Part shown: positions 24,430 through 36,060 of the stretch, piece after piece
How the letters are laid out: the number at the start of each line of letters is the position of its first letter
How positions within the stretch are numbered: the stretch's first letter is position 1
Origin: Cervus elaphus
Taxonomy: Eukaryota > Chordata > Mammalia > Artiodactyla > Cervidae
DNA length: 64,000 bases
Direction of reading: 5' to 3'
NCBI RefSeq assembly: GCF_910594005.1
Contig: NC_057847.1
Coordinates: 20,930,001-20,994,000 of the forward strand
Notes under the pieces: model-generated
Seen by the model: only the letters and a program-made list of their open reading frames with translations
Database searches by the model: none
What the model was told of the DNA's origin: nothing
Made by a program: the position numbers and the translations under genes

Positions 24430-24850
24430 AAGTAATGGGTATAAAAAGGGGAAGGAAGTGAGGGAGGTCATAAAGATAACTACTTAATTCAGGAGCAGAG
24501 AAGAGGAAAAAGTCAAATACAGCCTCAAGTTTTAGCATCTGTGTTACCTGGAAGACTCATGGTCCAGGCAGTGGAATTAAGACCACCAAAGGAGAGAAAT
24601 ATCTTGGGGAGGTAGTGGGGATTGGAATGACTATTTTAATTTTGTACAAGTTGAAGTTGAGATGCCAAAGCAATATACAGGTGTGAAGGGTATCCCTTCA
24701 GGTGGTTGGAAATACAAAAATTTAGCTTGGAAAAGAGTTGTTTCAGATATAGGATCATATTTTGCCAATGCTACAGAAGTCCAGGAGGATTGTTTAAACT
24801 TCAAAACCATAATTTTAGTAGGGTGGAGAAATCAGAAACCAAAGCATAGG
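24430..24850 (-). mobile_element. L2 LINE 3'UTR fragment, antisense
   Basis: 'tacaagttgaagttgagatg', 'tatacaggtgtgaagggtat' and 'ttcagatataggatcatatt' resemble the antisense L2 3'UTR. Confidence 0.5.
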
Positions 24851-24871
24851 ATTTGTGAAGTGAAGAAATAG

Positions 24872-24928
24872 TAAAAAAAAAGCAAGAAAGAAAAAAGAAA
24901 GAAAGAAAAAGAAAAGGAAAAGTGAAAA
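24872..24928 (+). repeat. A-rich / (GAAA)n simple repeat
   Basis: A purine-only run built of aaag and gaaa units. Confidence 0.85.
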
Positions 24929-25236
24929 TGGAAGTGTAGGCTGCTCTAAAAGAAGTTAAAAATTAAGGGGAAAGAGAGTAGTTGGTAGACTAAGCAGCCA
25001 ACAAGAATGAGAAATGTCTTTGTTTTCCTTAAGAATGGAATGACTAAAGGAAAGTGGTGACTGATGAACTCAGATCTTGGAATCCATGCGGCTGAGTTAA
25101 CTCAAGGGCACAAACAATGGGTTAGCCAGATGAGGGGTCCTTGGTGCATCCTTCAGATTCATCCAGACTCTTCCAGTCCTTTAGATCACCACTGAAACAC
25201 TACCTCTGTGTTAATAAATAAGTCTGTATCTCTCCC

Positions 25237-25446
25237 ATGGGCTCTCCTTGTGGCTCAGTGGTAAAGAATCTGCCTGCCAAGCACGAGATGTGTGTTTGAT
25301 CCCTGGGCCTAGATGATCCCCTGGAGAAGGAAACGGCAGCCTCTCGAAGTATTCTTACCTGGGAAATTTCCATGGCAGAGGAGCCTGGCAGGCTACAGTC
25401 CAAGGGGTCACAGAAGAGTTGAACACTACTTGGTGACTAAACAACA
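25237..25446 (+). mobile_element. Bov-tA SINE with target site duplication
   Basis: Head 'ctctccttgtggctcagtgg', 'ggcaggctacagtcc' body and tail gactaaacaaca. It is flanked by atctctccc (25228-25236) and atctctcct (25447-25455). Confidence 0.92.
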
Positions 25447-25531
25447 ATCTCTCCTATAGTTTTCTCTACAGAGGCTTAGATGTTCCTTATCTCTTTCTCC
25501 TATTGCTTTTGGTACCTACGTGCGTGGATCA

Positions 25532-25712
25532 GTGGATCTCAAACATCAGAGTGCTTCCAGATCACTTGGAGGGCCAGTTAGAACACAGATTGCTGGATCC
25601 CACCCCAAGAGTTTGTGATTCTGCCAGTCTGGGATGAAGTCAGGATTTGCTCTGTTTACAAATTCTCAGATGATACTGATGCTGCTGATCTAGGGACTAC
25701 ATTCGGTATTAC
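25532..25712 (-). mobile_element. MER5A-type hAT-Charlie MITE, antisense
   Basis: 'gtggatctcaaacatcagag', cacagattgctggatcccac, 'tttgtgattctgccag' and 'tgatactgatgctgctgatc' match MER5A in antisense order, close to its usual 189-bp length. Confidence 0.8.
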
Positions 25713-25839
25713 TACTGAACTAAATTAAGGACCTGTGAGAGGTACAAATAAAGGATTTGGGGAACCTTACAGTGGACTAGTGTGCAAGATCTGGAAATGT
25801 TCTAGAAAATACTCTTAAGAATCAGGTATGATTCAGGTA

Positions 25840-26346
25840 TTTGTTGTTGTTGTTCAGTCACTCAGCCATGTCTAACTCTTTGTCACCCCATGGACTGTAG
25901 CATGCCAGGCTTCCTAGTTCTTCACTATCTCCTGGAGTTTGCTCAAATTCATGTCCATTGAGTCAGTAATACTATTCAACTATTTCATCCTCTGTTACCC
26001 GCTTCTCCTCCTGCCCTCAATCTTTCCCAGCATCAGGGTCTTTTCCAGTGAGTTGGCTGTTTGCATCAGGTGGCCAAAGTATTGGAGTTTCAGCTTCAGC
26101 ATCAGTCCTTCCAATGAATATTCAGGGTTGATTTCCTTTAGGATGGACTGGTTTGATCTCCTTGTGGTCCAAGATTCTCAAGAGTCTTCTCCAGCACCAC
26201 AGTTCAAAGTATCAGTTCTTCAGTGCTCAGCCTTCTTCATGGTCCAACTCTCACATCCGTACCTGACTACTGGAAAAACCCTAGCTTTGACTAAAGGGAC
26301 CTTTGTTGGCAAAGTGATGTTTCTGCTTTTGAATACATTGTCAGGC
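25840..26346 (-). mobile_element. BovB LINE, 5'-truncated, antisense
   Basis: The tail side at the left is gttgttgttcagtcactcag. The body includes 'ctttcccagcatcagggtct', 'gatctccttgtggtccaaga' and 'tgactactggaaaaacccta'. A possible target duplication is atgattcagg (25828-25837) / atgatttaag (26347-26356). Confidence 0.88.
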
Positions 26347-26814
26347 ATGATTTAAGATTAGGCAAAAAAAGAATGAAATATTTTGTCTAGCTTGATGAAA
26401 GAAAAATAATTTAAATGAAGCATCAACATAATTGCTACAAGTAAAGAGTTTTCTTAGGAGAGGTATATCATAAAATAAAAAATAAAGTGAAAACCACAGC
26501 AGTGACTACAATTTTATTTTAATCATGAAGAACTAAGTATTATATGAGTAAGAAGTCCACAATTATTATTTAGGGGAAAGTAAGTATAGAGCTAGCATAC
26601 TGTGTTCCATTTAGAGTCCTATGCTGTTGTTATTCACAACAACTGAGGCCAAGAGATATGTACCATTTCTAAGAGCTGGTTTTATAATTACCAATTTGAT
26701 TGCCACATCTAATTATTCCCTTAGGTTTACCTGTCCCTGATAGTTACCGTGCAAATCTGGCTTAGTAGATACACCAAATCTCTGAATTTAGGTAGGTGTA
26801 ATTATCCTTCCTTA
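26347..26814. other. No recognisable feature (intronic)
   Basis: AT-rich, no repeat or exon recognised. Confidence 0.5.
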
Positions 26815-28568
26815 GCGATCAATGCAAAGAAATAGAGGAAAACAACAGAATGGGAAAGACTAGAGATCTTGTCAAGAAAATTAGAAATACCAAGGGAACA
26901 TTTCATGCAAAGATGGGTTCGATAAAGGACAGAAATGGTATGGACCTAACAGAAGCAGAAGATACTAAGAAAAGGTGGCAAGAATACACAAGAACTGTAC
27001 AAAAAAGATCTTCACAACCCAGATAATCGCAATGGTGTTGATCACTCACCTAGAACCAGACATCCTGGAATGTGAAGTCAAGTGGGCCTTAGAAAGCATC
27101 GCTACAAACAAAGCTAGTGGAGGTGATGGAATTCCAGTTGAGCTATTTCAAATCCTGAAAGATGATGCTGTGAAAGTGCTGCACTCAATATGTCAGCAAA
27201 TTTGGAAAACTCAGCAGTGGCCACAGCACTGGAAAAAGTCAGTTTTCATTCCAATCCCAAAGAAAGGCAAAGCCAAAGAATGCTTGAACTACTGCACAAT
27301 GCACTCATCTCACACGCTAGTAAAGTAATGCTCAAAATTCTCCAAGCCAGGCTTCAGCAATACGTGAACCGTGAACTTTCAGATGTTCAAGCTGGTTTTA
27401 GAAAAGGCAGAGGAACCAGAGATCAAATTGTCAATATCCGCTGGATCATCGAAAAAGCAAAAGAGTTCCAGAAAAACATCTATTTCTGCTTTATTGACTA
27501 TGCCAAAGCCTTTGACTGTGTGGATGACAATAAACTGTGGAAAATTCTGAAAGAGATGGGAACACCAGACCACCTGACCTGCCTCTTGAGAAACCTGTAT
27601 GCAGGTCAGGAAGCAACAGTTAGAACTGGACATGGAACCACAGACTGGTTCCAAATAGGAAAAGAGTCCGTCAAGGCTGTATATTGTCACCCTGCTTATT
27701 GAACTTATATGCAGAGTACATCATGAGAAACGCTGGGCTGGAGGAAGCACAAGCTGGAATCAAGATTGCCGGGAGAAATATCAATAACCTCAGATATGCA
27801 GGTGACAGCACCCTTATGGCAGAGAGTGAAGAGGAGCTAAAAAGCCTCTTGATGAAAGTGAAAGAGGAGAGTGAAGAAGTTGGCTTAAAGCTCAACATTC
27901 AGAAAACTAAGATCATGGCATCTGGTCCCATCACTTCGTGGCACATAGATGGGGAAACAGTGGCTGACTTTATTTATCTGGGCTCCAAAATCAACTGCAG
28001 ATGGTGATTGCAGCCATGAAATTAAAAGATGCTTAGTCCTTGGAAGGAAAGTTATGGCCAACCTGGACAGCATATTAAGAAGCAGAGACATTACCCTGCC
28101 AACAAAGGTTCGTCTAGTCAAGGCTATGGTTTTTCCAGTGGTCATGTGTGGATGTGAGAGTTGGACTGTGAAGAAAGCTGAATGCTGAAAAATTGATGCT
28201 TTTGAACTGTGGCATTGGAGAAGACTCTTGAGAGTCTCTTGGACTGCAAGGAGATCCAACCAGTCCGTCCTAAAGGAGGTCAGTCCTGGGTGTTCATTGG
28301 AAGGACTGTTGCTGCGGCTGAAACTCCAATACTTTGGCCACCTCATGCAAAAAGTGGACTCATTGGAAAAGACCCTGATGCTGGGAGGGATTGAGGGCAG
28401 GAGGAGAAGGGAACGACAGAGGATGAGATGGCTGGATGACATCACCAACTCGATAGACATGAGTTTGGGTAAACTCCGGGAGTTGGTGATGGACAGGGAG
28501 GCCTGGCATGCTGCGACTCATGGGGTCGCAAAGAGTTGGACATGACTGAGTGACTGAGCTGAACTGAA
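26815..28568 (+). pseudogene. BovB retrotransposon ORF2-type gene, 5'-truncated and broken
   Basis: This is the longest BovB in the window (about 1.75 kb), covering the reverse transcriptase and C-terminal region but not the endonuclease. Motif A (FIDYAKAFD) is at 27490-27516. The catalytic box at 27795-27806 reads YAGD instead of YADD, so one metal-binding aspartate is lost. The reading frame changes near 27290, 27690 and 27990. An in-frame TGA lies at 28186-28188. The distal words QYFGHLMQKVDSLEKTL and VMDREAWHAATHGVAKS are still readable up to the 3' end, which closes with gactgagctgaactgaa. The gene is non-functional on several independent grounds. In its intact form the family encodes an APE endonuclease plus reverse transcriptase. 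Confidence 0.95.
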
Positions 28569-29574
28569 TTTGTTCTGTACATCATTACTAAAGTGTTTGC
28601 CATGGTTGGCAAATGTGCTACAACTTGCACAATGAAAGGTGTAAAATCCTTCCTGCATTTGCAAGCATCAGTCATTTTTAGTTTCTTTCATTCAGCCAAA
28701 CACTCAGTAAGCTAACGCGACAGTATCAATGACCATCACCTTAGCAGAAGCAAAACAACCATCTGGTCATAGCCACACTGTGTAACCTGGACATATCAGA
28801 GGCCTTATTCTTCTGATCATATGGTCAGAGGTCACTAGAGGGAGAATAGAATTAGTTATATATACAAATAAATATATCATTTTAGTTCCAAGCCTACACA
28901 ACTGTTAATTTCATTATGATAATTCTCCCATATACGTGAAATTAGATTTTTGAGTTGAAATGCATAAATATCCCTATTAGTGGTATCCACATCAAATTAT
29001 CTGCTTTAGTCTTTTTAAATTATATGTTGTGAATATTTTTTAAACCTAAAATTCCACAGAAAAGAAAACAAGTTTTCTAGGTCTAATGGTATGCAAATAA
29101 ATTATTCAGGACTGGCAGAATATAAATAAAGTTCATATTTTGAGAACACTTTCCTTTTTTAAGTAAAAAGCAATTTCAAAATTTTAGTTGCCCACCTAGA
29201 AAAGAAAAAAAAAAAAAAACAGTCCTTTCAAGTCAAAGTGATACCAAAAATTCCAAATTGTTACAATAAGTACATATTCTAAGAGAACTAAATTGCTTTG
29301 TTGGAAAGGATAGGTGGGTGTCAGATTATTTGGTTTAATTTTTACCATAGCAGAGTGGCAGGTACTGAGTAGCTGGGAGATACTCAGAAAAATTACAGGA
29401 AAGAAAGTAAGTGTCAGTCTTTTAGGATATATTTGGCTCAGTGTCGTCAGAAGGTAGTATGCCCTCTCCCTGGAATCAAGTTGCAAGCACTACCCTCAGT
29501 AGTAATTAGAGCCAAGGGGCAATTACAGGACGTGTGATTTGTTCCGACGCACTGTGTGTCGGCTGTTTCCTTAG
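28569..29574. other. No recognisable feature (intronic)
   Basis: AT-rich. An A-rich run is at 29201-29219. No repeat family recognised. Confidence 0.5.
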
Positions 29575-29690
29575 CACCATATTTCATGGGAGCACAGGTT
29601 GAAATGATGGAATTATTTATCTCTCAGTCTTCTACCTCGTACAGTGCTCAAGTGCAGAAGTGAACGTGAATTGTAATCTTAAAAACCAAG
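29575..29690 (+). other. Candidate cassette or alternative exon (116 bp)
   Basis: A 116-bp segment is bounded by a pyrimidine-rich acceptor (ggctgtttccttag, ending 29574) and a near-perfect donor (CCAAG|gtaagc at 29691). It contains an ATG frame starting MGAQVEMMEL that stops after 25 codons, so if transcribed it would act as an untranslated or poison exon, or supply a short upstream frame. It lies about 14 kb upstream of the recognised ZNF385B exon in the same orientation. This is inference from splice signals only; no homology was recognised. Confidence 0.25.
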
Positions 29691-29873
29691 GTAAGCATTG
29701 CCGACTGATCTGCCTTTACACCTCTGGGAGCTTTTTCATGAAAAATATGACAAAAAATGTAAAACAGTTAAAACCAACTTTAGAAAAGGAAAAATGTATC
29801 AGAACTAGAGTAATGCTCTAATTTTGTGACTCCCCCAACCAATATCACCCTGGCATATCTGACTTGTTTTATT

Positions 29874-29922
29874 TAAATTGTTGTACAGGAAAAAAAAATA
29901 AATAAATAAATTGTTGTACAGG
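29874..29922 (+). mobile_element. Tail-only retro-insertion: A-rich run between 16-bp direct repeats
   Basis: The word taaattgttgtacagg occurs at 29874-29889 and again, identical, at 29907-29922. Between them are only 17 A/T bases (an A-run then aaat units). This is what a target-primed insertion looks like when reverse transcription stopped inside the poly(A) tail. Confidence 0.65.
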
Positions 29923-30662
29923 GTCACTTTGATAAGTATAATAAAGATGTGACAGACTTCCCACATTTCCTTTGTGCTGATGAACTATGCTTTCTTTTTC
30001 TTTTGATGTTTGTTTCACATTTTTACTAGGTAAAAATATGATTCATATTTAATCCAAGTATGTTAGAACCCTTTCTCTCTCTCTTTCCTATTATCTTCAA
30101 GAAGTATATTTAAGCAGATGATTGTACATGCTCAAGAATTCACATTGAGATTGATAGAATACTGTCTGGTAGCCTGTAATAAAATTGAGTAACATGGGTG
30201 ATGGAATTATTTATCCCTGAAGATCACTTTTTCATCAGGAAAACATGGGATAATTGTAATCCATGTAATGGTTTATTGTCCCTCTCAATGAAAAGTTATA
30301 GTATTTGTATAACCCAAGGCACATGGTGAATTTCTGTAAAAATGTATCATTAAATTCTGTGTTAGATTTAAGTTCTTAACTTGCCCCATTCTGTCATGTG
30401 GGTGGCAGATAGTATTGTGTGAGCACATTTTAAAAAACCCTCAGTTGTTGCAACTGACATGATGGCTTTTGACATAGTTGGAGATACAGCCTTAATTGGT
30501 TTGTCTTGTTATGGGGACAAGTTCATCCTGATATTGGCAAAATCTTGCTGTTAATCTTTTGATTTATAGAAGCAAATATTGAAAGTGAAATTAATATGCT
30601 TCAGCTGCAAAATAAGGCAAATGACAAATTTTATGAGCTCTTTCTAGTTTTCTGGCAGTATT
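29923..30662. other. No recognisable feature (intronic)
   Basis: AT-rich, no repeat family or exon recognised. Confidence 0.5.
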
Positions 30663-30850
30663 GCAGTGAGAGAGAGACAGAGATGAGAGAGAGAGATAGG
30701 CACATACAGAGTCAGAGACAGAAAATTTCAGAGATATTAGAGAGCTAAGAGAGATGTGAGAGGCAGAAAAGATAAACAGATGGGATGGGGGTGACTAGAG
30801 AGACAGAGCAAAGTCAGATAAGAGAACAACAGAGGACGTGGGTATTAGAA
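30663..30850 (+). repeat. GA-rich purine tract
   Basis: Strong purine bias made of gaga, cagaga and agagag words over about 190 bp. Degenerate, not a clean microsatellite. Confidence 0.75.
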
Positions 30851-31132
30851 AAAGAGACTCAAGTCAATCGAGGTTTGGAAATAGAGATTGTGCAATTTGG
30901 GAACTTTGGATTCTTTTGCCTTTCTTTAACTAAAATTTCAACATGCTTTGTCATATTAAATGCATGGAGCACTAGATCCATTTTTAGGAATGTTTACTTT
31001 CCATTTGTGTCCTTTAAAGCAAAGGGAGCTTTAAAAGGTTGTTTGAAGTTCAGAAGAGGCCAAGAGTCAAAACAAATATTCTTCTAAAAGAAAATATTTC
31101 CATTCCTTTGTTGCCTTAGAAAGCAAATCATT

Positions 31133-31179
31133 GAAAAGGAAAATGATAAAAAAAAAAAAGAAAAGAAAAGGAAAATGAT
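31133..31179 (+). mobile_element. Tail-only retro-insertion: A-rich run between 15-bp direct repeats
   Basis: gaaaaggaaaatgat occurs at 31133-31147 and identically at 31165-31179, separated by 17 nearly pure A bases (31148-31164). The left junction reads att|gaaaa, close to the L1-type endonuclease target. Confidence 0.55.
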
Positions 31180-34100
31180 GAGTGCTGTGATTAAATTCCC
31201 TACTTTCCGTGTGGCTCCTTATTAAAAGAGTGTTATGTTTTTGACTTTTGGTGTTCACTGGGGGAGTGAGAAAGAGTCATTTGGGAAGCCAGAAAGAAAT
31301 TCCAAAGAATGAAAACAGTATAAAGGTACAGGAATAAACATGATACCGGGGACAGTCATAGTCATTTATGATGACTCACTGCCAGTGCAGAAACTCCTTG
31401 GGCTTTCACCAGAGGACCTAATCTGATGCTGTTTTGCATATCACTTGTGCCCCAGAAGCTGCCTGTATGACTGAAGCAAGTAGCATCAATCTCTAGGATG
31501 TCTGGACAGTGGCACAGTTCCAAGAAATCCGGCCAGGGGTTTGCCACTCTGTTCAGTGCTAGACATGCTTTGGAGAGCGAGCATCCCCTGGGTCGGAGGA
31601 GTCCCTGTGTTTCTCAGGATGAGGGTGTCTCCCGGTTGCCCAGCTCCTTTGTTTGAAGGACTTAGATGCCCTGTTCCTGCTCACACAGTTTTTGTCCTGC
31701 TTGCCTTCATTCTTTATAGATTTCTGCCAAATAATTGAAGATGACAAAGAAGTGAATCATTTTAGGAGTGAGATGTTGGGAAATTCCAAATAAGGCATTG
31801 GTGCCAATTCTAGTCCACTTGGCAAAATCCAGCCAGACTTACCACTGTTTCTTCCCTGTCCAAATCTCCCTCATCCTTTTCCCTATTCTAACCTCACTGT
31901 TGCCCCATTACCCAGTTTCTGCTCATCCTATCCCTTGCACGGCCAGGTTTAGTCACCCCATACCGGTTTCCACAGGGACAGAATGGTGGCTTTCAAAACT
32001 GCTTACACAGGTGGAATACTTATAGTGCCAGGTGGAAGCCACCTCTTCTGCACCTGGATAAAAATGGCTTCTGACTGACAGAGGACCAAGAGTGGCCTTG
32101 TCCATGATGGTCACCGTGATTATAATACTCCGCTAGAATTTTTTTCTGAATTCTCTTCAGTGCATTATGATTATGGCAGCCATGACATATGCATGCAAAA
32201 AGGGAACAAGATTTTAGTGCAGTTTTTACTGAAATCTTTATTCCCAAATTGTGTTTTTTAGGAGCCTGTTAACTTTTCTTTTTAATATGGGCACCGGGTT
32301 TTGAATAGCTTTGAAATGTTTGGTTAATAGTTAAGCTAAGGAAACCTTTTTTTTTCTACCAAGGTGGGAGTAGAGAGCACTGGCAGAGCAAATATTAACT
32401 CTGTTTCTTTAAATCGAGCAAGCTTCTGGGAGAAAAAATATGTTTTAAAAAGGGCAATTAAGTAAACCATTATTCTTTCCCCCTCTTTGGTTCTTACATG
32501 TAGATAGCCTAAACACTGAATGCAAGGACTGAAATTCTCTGAAACTGGAGGGCAAAGCATTTTGTGTCCTGGAGCTATAGAATTTGTAGCAGCAGCTCGG
32601 CTGTGTGGGCCTCCTGAGTTGCTGTTTGCAGTCCCTTCAGGCGGGCCCTTCCTGTGAGCTGCAGAGGAGAGGCCTAGAGATAGAGCCAGAGGCCCCAAGG
32701 CCCTGCTGCTTTGATCTGTTCCAATAGAAGGTTAGTTGCCACTATTTGGAAAAATGTGTCTTTTCAGGTAGAATTTTTGTTTCAATTCTGCTAGAAATTC
32801 AGTATAAAAACCACCACCAGAAATGTGTGTACCTCCTATATGAAGCTATTTTAATTAGTTATATTGATCCAAGCAGTATGATTTAAAGCATAATTTGAAT
32901 AGGTTTTGTTGTTTGCTTCTTTCCCCCCCATTGGGAATATTAAAATAATTATTTAAAATTAGGTGTTGTAACCAATCTTCTGCTGCTCTTTAAAAGGGGA
33001 AGAAATGTTGGCTCTTGGCCACACTGGCTTTTCTCTTTCGTTTAATTTCTTCCATTATTCATACTAATAAAGCCATTAAAATTAAAATCTCATTTAAAAA
33101 TGAATGCTTCTACAGTTCAGTCTATATACAAAAAAAAAAAACAGCCTGAATACTAATCTATTTTAATTTGTTTAAAATGTAAAGACTTCAGTATATGATT
33201 CCTGTACATCTTTGTACAGACAAATATTTGAAACAGTGTCTCTGGGCAATGAGCTCTAAATTCTACCATTAGGCAGTTACCATGCTGGATTAATTTCTCC
33301 TAATCCCATTTTCCTCATGTAAGATGAAGGATAGACTCCTAAATTATGTTTCCTGCTAAGAATTTATGAAATATAGTTCTTCTAGAAATATTCAGCAGTT
33401 TGAGAAACACAAGTTTTCTTTCCTAGGAAAGTTTGTATTTTGAGGTAAGTTTCTAAAATAAGTCACATTGCCAGTAGGTCCCTAGCATGCCACAAAGGGA
33501 GAGCAAGGAGTTCCTTGGCATCCTGTAGCAAAAAAAGCGTCAGACCTCATGAAAGCATCTTGACGCCATAGACAGGAGTCGCCGAGCAAATGGAGCTCAG
33601 GACCATCTCCCTACGTCTTATTTTGCCAGAAAATTTCGTCAGGCTGCTGACCTCCCAATCCAGTCTCGACCTCAGACAATTTTAGTAAAGCCCTGTCTGG
33701 AGATAATTTTGGCTTCTCTAAAGACTTAGTAACTTAGGAATGAAGCATATGACATTCCCTTTTGATAAGTCAGGTGTATTAAAAACTATTTCAAAAACCT
33801 TGACAAAGCACCTGTCGGAACTCTGTTTTCCTTTCTTGGAGTTTCCTTTTGTGCGTGGTCATGCTAATAATAGTGGGTTACAATGGAAGAACACTACAAC
33901 CCGGGCAAAAATTATTTAAATTAGCTTAAAGAGGACAATTGGTTTTTAAGATTTTTTTGTGAATTAGTTGTCTTCTTTACTTAAATTCTGTAATTCTCAG
34001 ATTTTTTTGATGCCGCTTTAAAAAAGGATTGCAGCTAATGAAGTATGTCACACGTTTAATCAAATTATATTTTGTACTCTGTAGTACGTAAATCTTACTG

Positions 34101-34790
34101 ATTTTTTTTTTTCAGTGTTTAAGACGTTCAGTGCATGGACAAAATACTCAGATATAAATAAACCAACCCTGAGCTGTATGTATTGTTTTGCTACACATCC
34201 AAAAAGTCATCCCTTGCATCTTAGTGCAAGATTCATCATTTTGTGTAGAAGCTGGCATATCACTACTAAGCCCAAAGGACATTGTGGCTTAAAATCTATC
34301 ATGATGTGGCTTCACTGCTGTTTTGTGATGCAGCACTTCATTATTGCTTATAAACTTCAAGGTGGTACTCAGAAGGATTTATTTTTAAACTCACCATTCT
34401 GCCAGGTTGCTGCTACTGTTGAAGCACTTTGGAGGAAACCCTGAGCTGCCCCAAGGGAGATTCAGGCATAAAACTGCCAATTGTCAGGATTTTAAAGACT
34501 CAAGAGTTCTAAGATACACATTTTTTCTCTTTGGCATCACTGGATTCTATGTCAGTCTCCTCTATCCACTTATGAAATTCATCAAGGAAGCATCAGTATT
34601 AAAGGGAACTTTTATTTTCTCACAAATCATTCTGAGCAAAATCAAGCTGGTGGTAGAAAAAATAACTTTAAAAACCTTATTTATCCTAAAAATATACAGA
34701 CTTGACAGTATTTGAAGATGTTCTTATTGAGGAATTTTTCCTGTATGTATCAAAGTGTTTACTAAAACTAATAATATGAAACACATTGCT
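31180..34790. other. Repeat-poor intronic stretch
   Basis: About 3.6 kb without any interspersed repeat I recognise. It contains a consensus AP-1 word tgactca (31372-31378) and, at 32720-33120, AT-rich text with many TAAT/ATTA homeodomain-type cores. Open frames at 31541-31738, 32336-32698 (minus) and 34115-34444 show no recognisable protein. Confidence 0.45.
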
Positions 34791-34794
34791 TTTT

Positions 34795-35431
34795 AAAAAT
34801 TTCTACTGAAATGTAACATAGAGAAAAGTGCACATATTGTAAATGTACAGTTGAATGAATGTATACAGACATGCACACGTGGGAAACAGAACTACAAACT
34901 AAACATCTCCAGCGTCCCAAAAGTCCCTTTCTTGCTCCTTTCCAGTCACCACCGCACCCTAACCTCGTCCTACTCTTCCTACAAGAATAGCCAGGGCTCT
35001 AACAAACAGCATAGATTAGTGTTGCCTGGTTGTGTCCTCTAAGTAAATGCTATCATACAGCATGTTGATGTGCTTCTTTATTTTAGTTCTTTTTCTCAGC
35101 ATGACATTTACAAGATTTATTTGTTGTTTCATATCACCATATACCATTTTTTCTTATTTTTTTTCTTATTGCTATATTCCATTATGTGAATGTTAGGTTA
35201 TGTGAAGATACCAGAATCATTCTTTTTATTGTTGATGGGTTAATTGGTGAATTTTCAGTTTGGGAGTATTATATACAGTAGTGCTATGAATATTCTTGTA
35301 CAGATCTTTTCCATTAGGTATAGACTTACAAGTAGAAAATTGCTGAGTCATGGCATAAGTGTGTATTCAGTTTTAGTAGACATTGCTAAATTATTTTTCA
35401 ACATAATTTTAACAATTTACACATCAGGTAA
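34795..35431 (-). mobile_element. Old L1 LINE, antisense, left part
   Basis: Words 'ctactgaaatgtaacataga', 'ctatattccattatgtgaat', 'attgttgatgggttaattgg' and 'aaattgctgagtcatggcat' match the antisense L1 3' region in order. Interrupted at 35432 by a BovB tail. Confidence 0.75.
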
Positions 35432-35554
35432 GAGTTCTCAGTTCAGTTCAGTTCAGTCGCTCAGTCATGTCCGACTCTTGGCGACCCCATGAATTGCAGC
35501 ACTCCAGGCCTCCCTGTCCATCACCAACTCCCGGAGTTTACCCAAACTCATGCG
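35432..35554 (-). mobile_element. BovB 3' end, antisense, nested in L1
   Basis: It starts with repeated cagtt units and 'cgctcagtcatgtccgactc', then 'caccaactcccggagtttac'. Only about 120 bp of the BovB 3' end is present. Confidence 0.88.
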
Positions 35555-35594
35555 TACCATATTCTCCTCAGAGCTTGATAATCTTCTTTCTTCC

Positions 35595-35645
35595 TTGTAA
35601 CCATTGAAACAATGGTTACAACATACATTGTAACAATGGTTACAA
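35595..35645. repeat. Short perfect hairpin and its imperfect copy
   Basis: ttgtaaccattg (35595-35606) and caatggttacaa (35610-35621) are perfect reverse complements with a 3-nt loop. A second, partly overlapping palindromic copy, ttgtaacaatggttacaa, follows at 35628-35645. Confidence 0.85.
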
Positions 35646-35654
35646 TGAGGTATG

Positions 35655-36060
35655 AAGCAATATCTCATAGTTTAATGAATATCCCTAATGACTAATAAAG
35701 TCAGGTGCTTTTCATATGTTTATAGGCCGTTTTAATGTCTACTTTTGTGAAGTGTCCATTCAAGTCTTATGCCCAGCTTTCCTATTGTGTTCTTTTTCTT
35801 ACTGATCTGTAGGAGTTCTTTATTCTAGATTCAAGTCCTTTGTCAGAATGTGTATATTGTCAATATTATCTCACACTCTCTGAATGGTCTTTCCATCCCC
35901 TTGATTGTGTCTTATCCTTACATTCTTATTCTTAATAAAGTATATTTATCACTTTTCTCTTTTATAATTATCACTTTTTTGTTTACTGTTTAAGAACTTT
36001 TGCTTACTCCAAGGTCACAAAGATGTTCTGCTTTCCTCTTTACTGTTGACCTTCTGATCC
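35655..36060 (-). mobile_element. Old L1 LINE, antisense, right part
   Basis: 'tctcatagtttaatgaatat', 'ctactttgtgaagtgtcca' (approximate), 'gtaggagttctttattctag' and 'ttgcttactccaaggtcac' continue the antisense L1 after the BovB insertion. Confidence 0.72.

Noticed and set aside
31541..31738. 65-codon frame with a hydrophobic end
   Set aside because: No homology recognised and no supporting signals.
34115..34444. Possible exon after a long T-run and cag
   Set aside because: The acceptor-like T-run is followed by a frame with no known protein words and no good donor.
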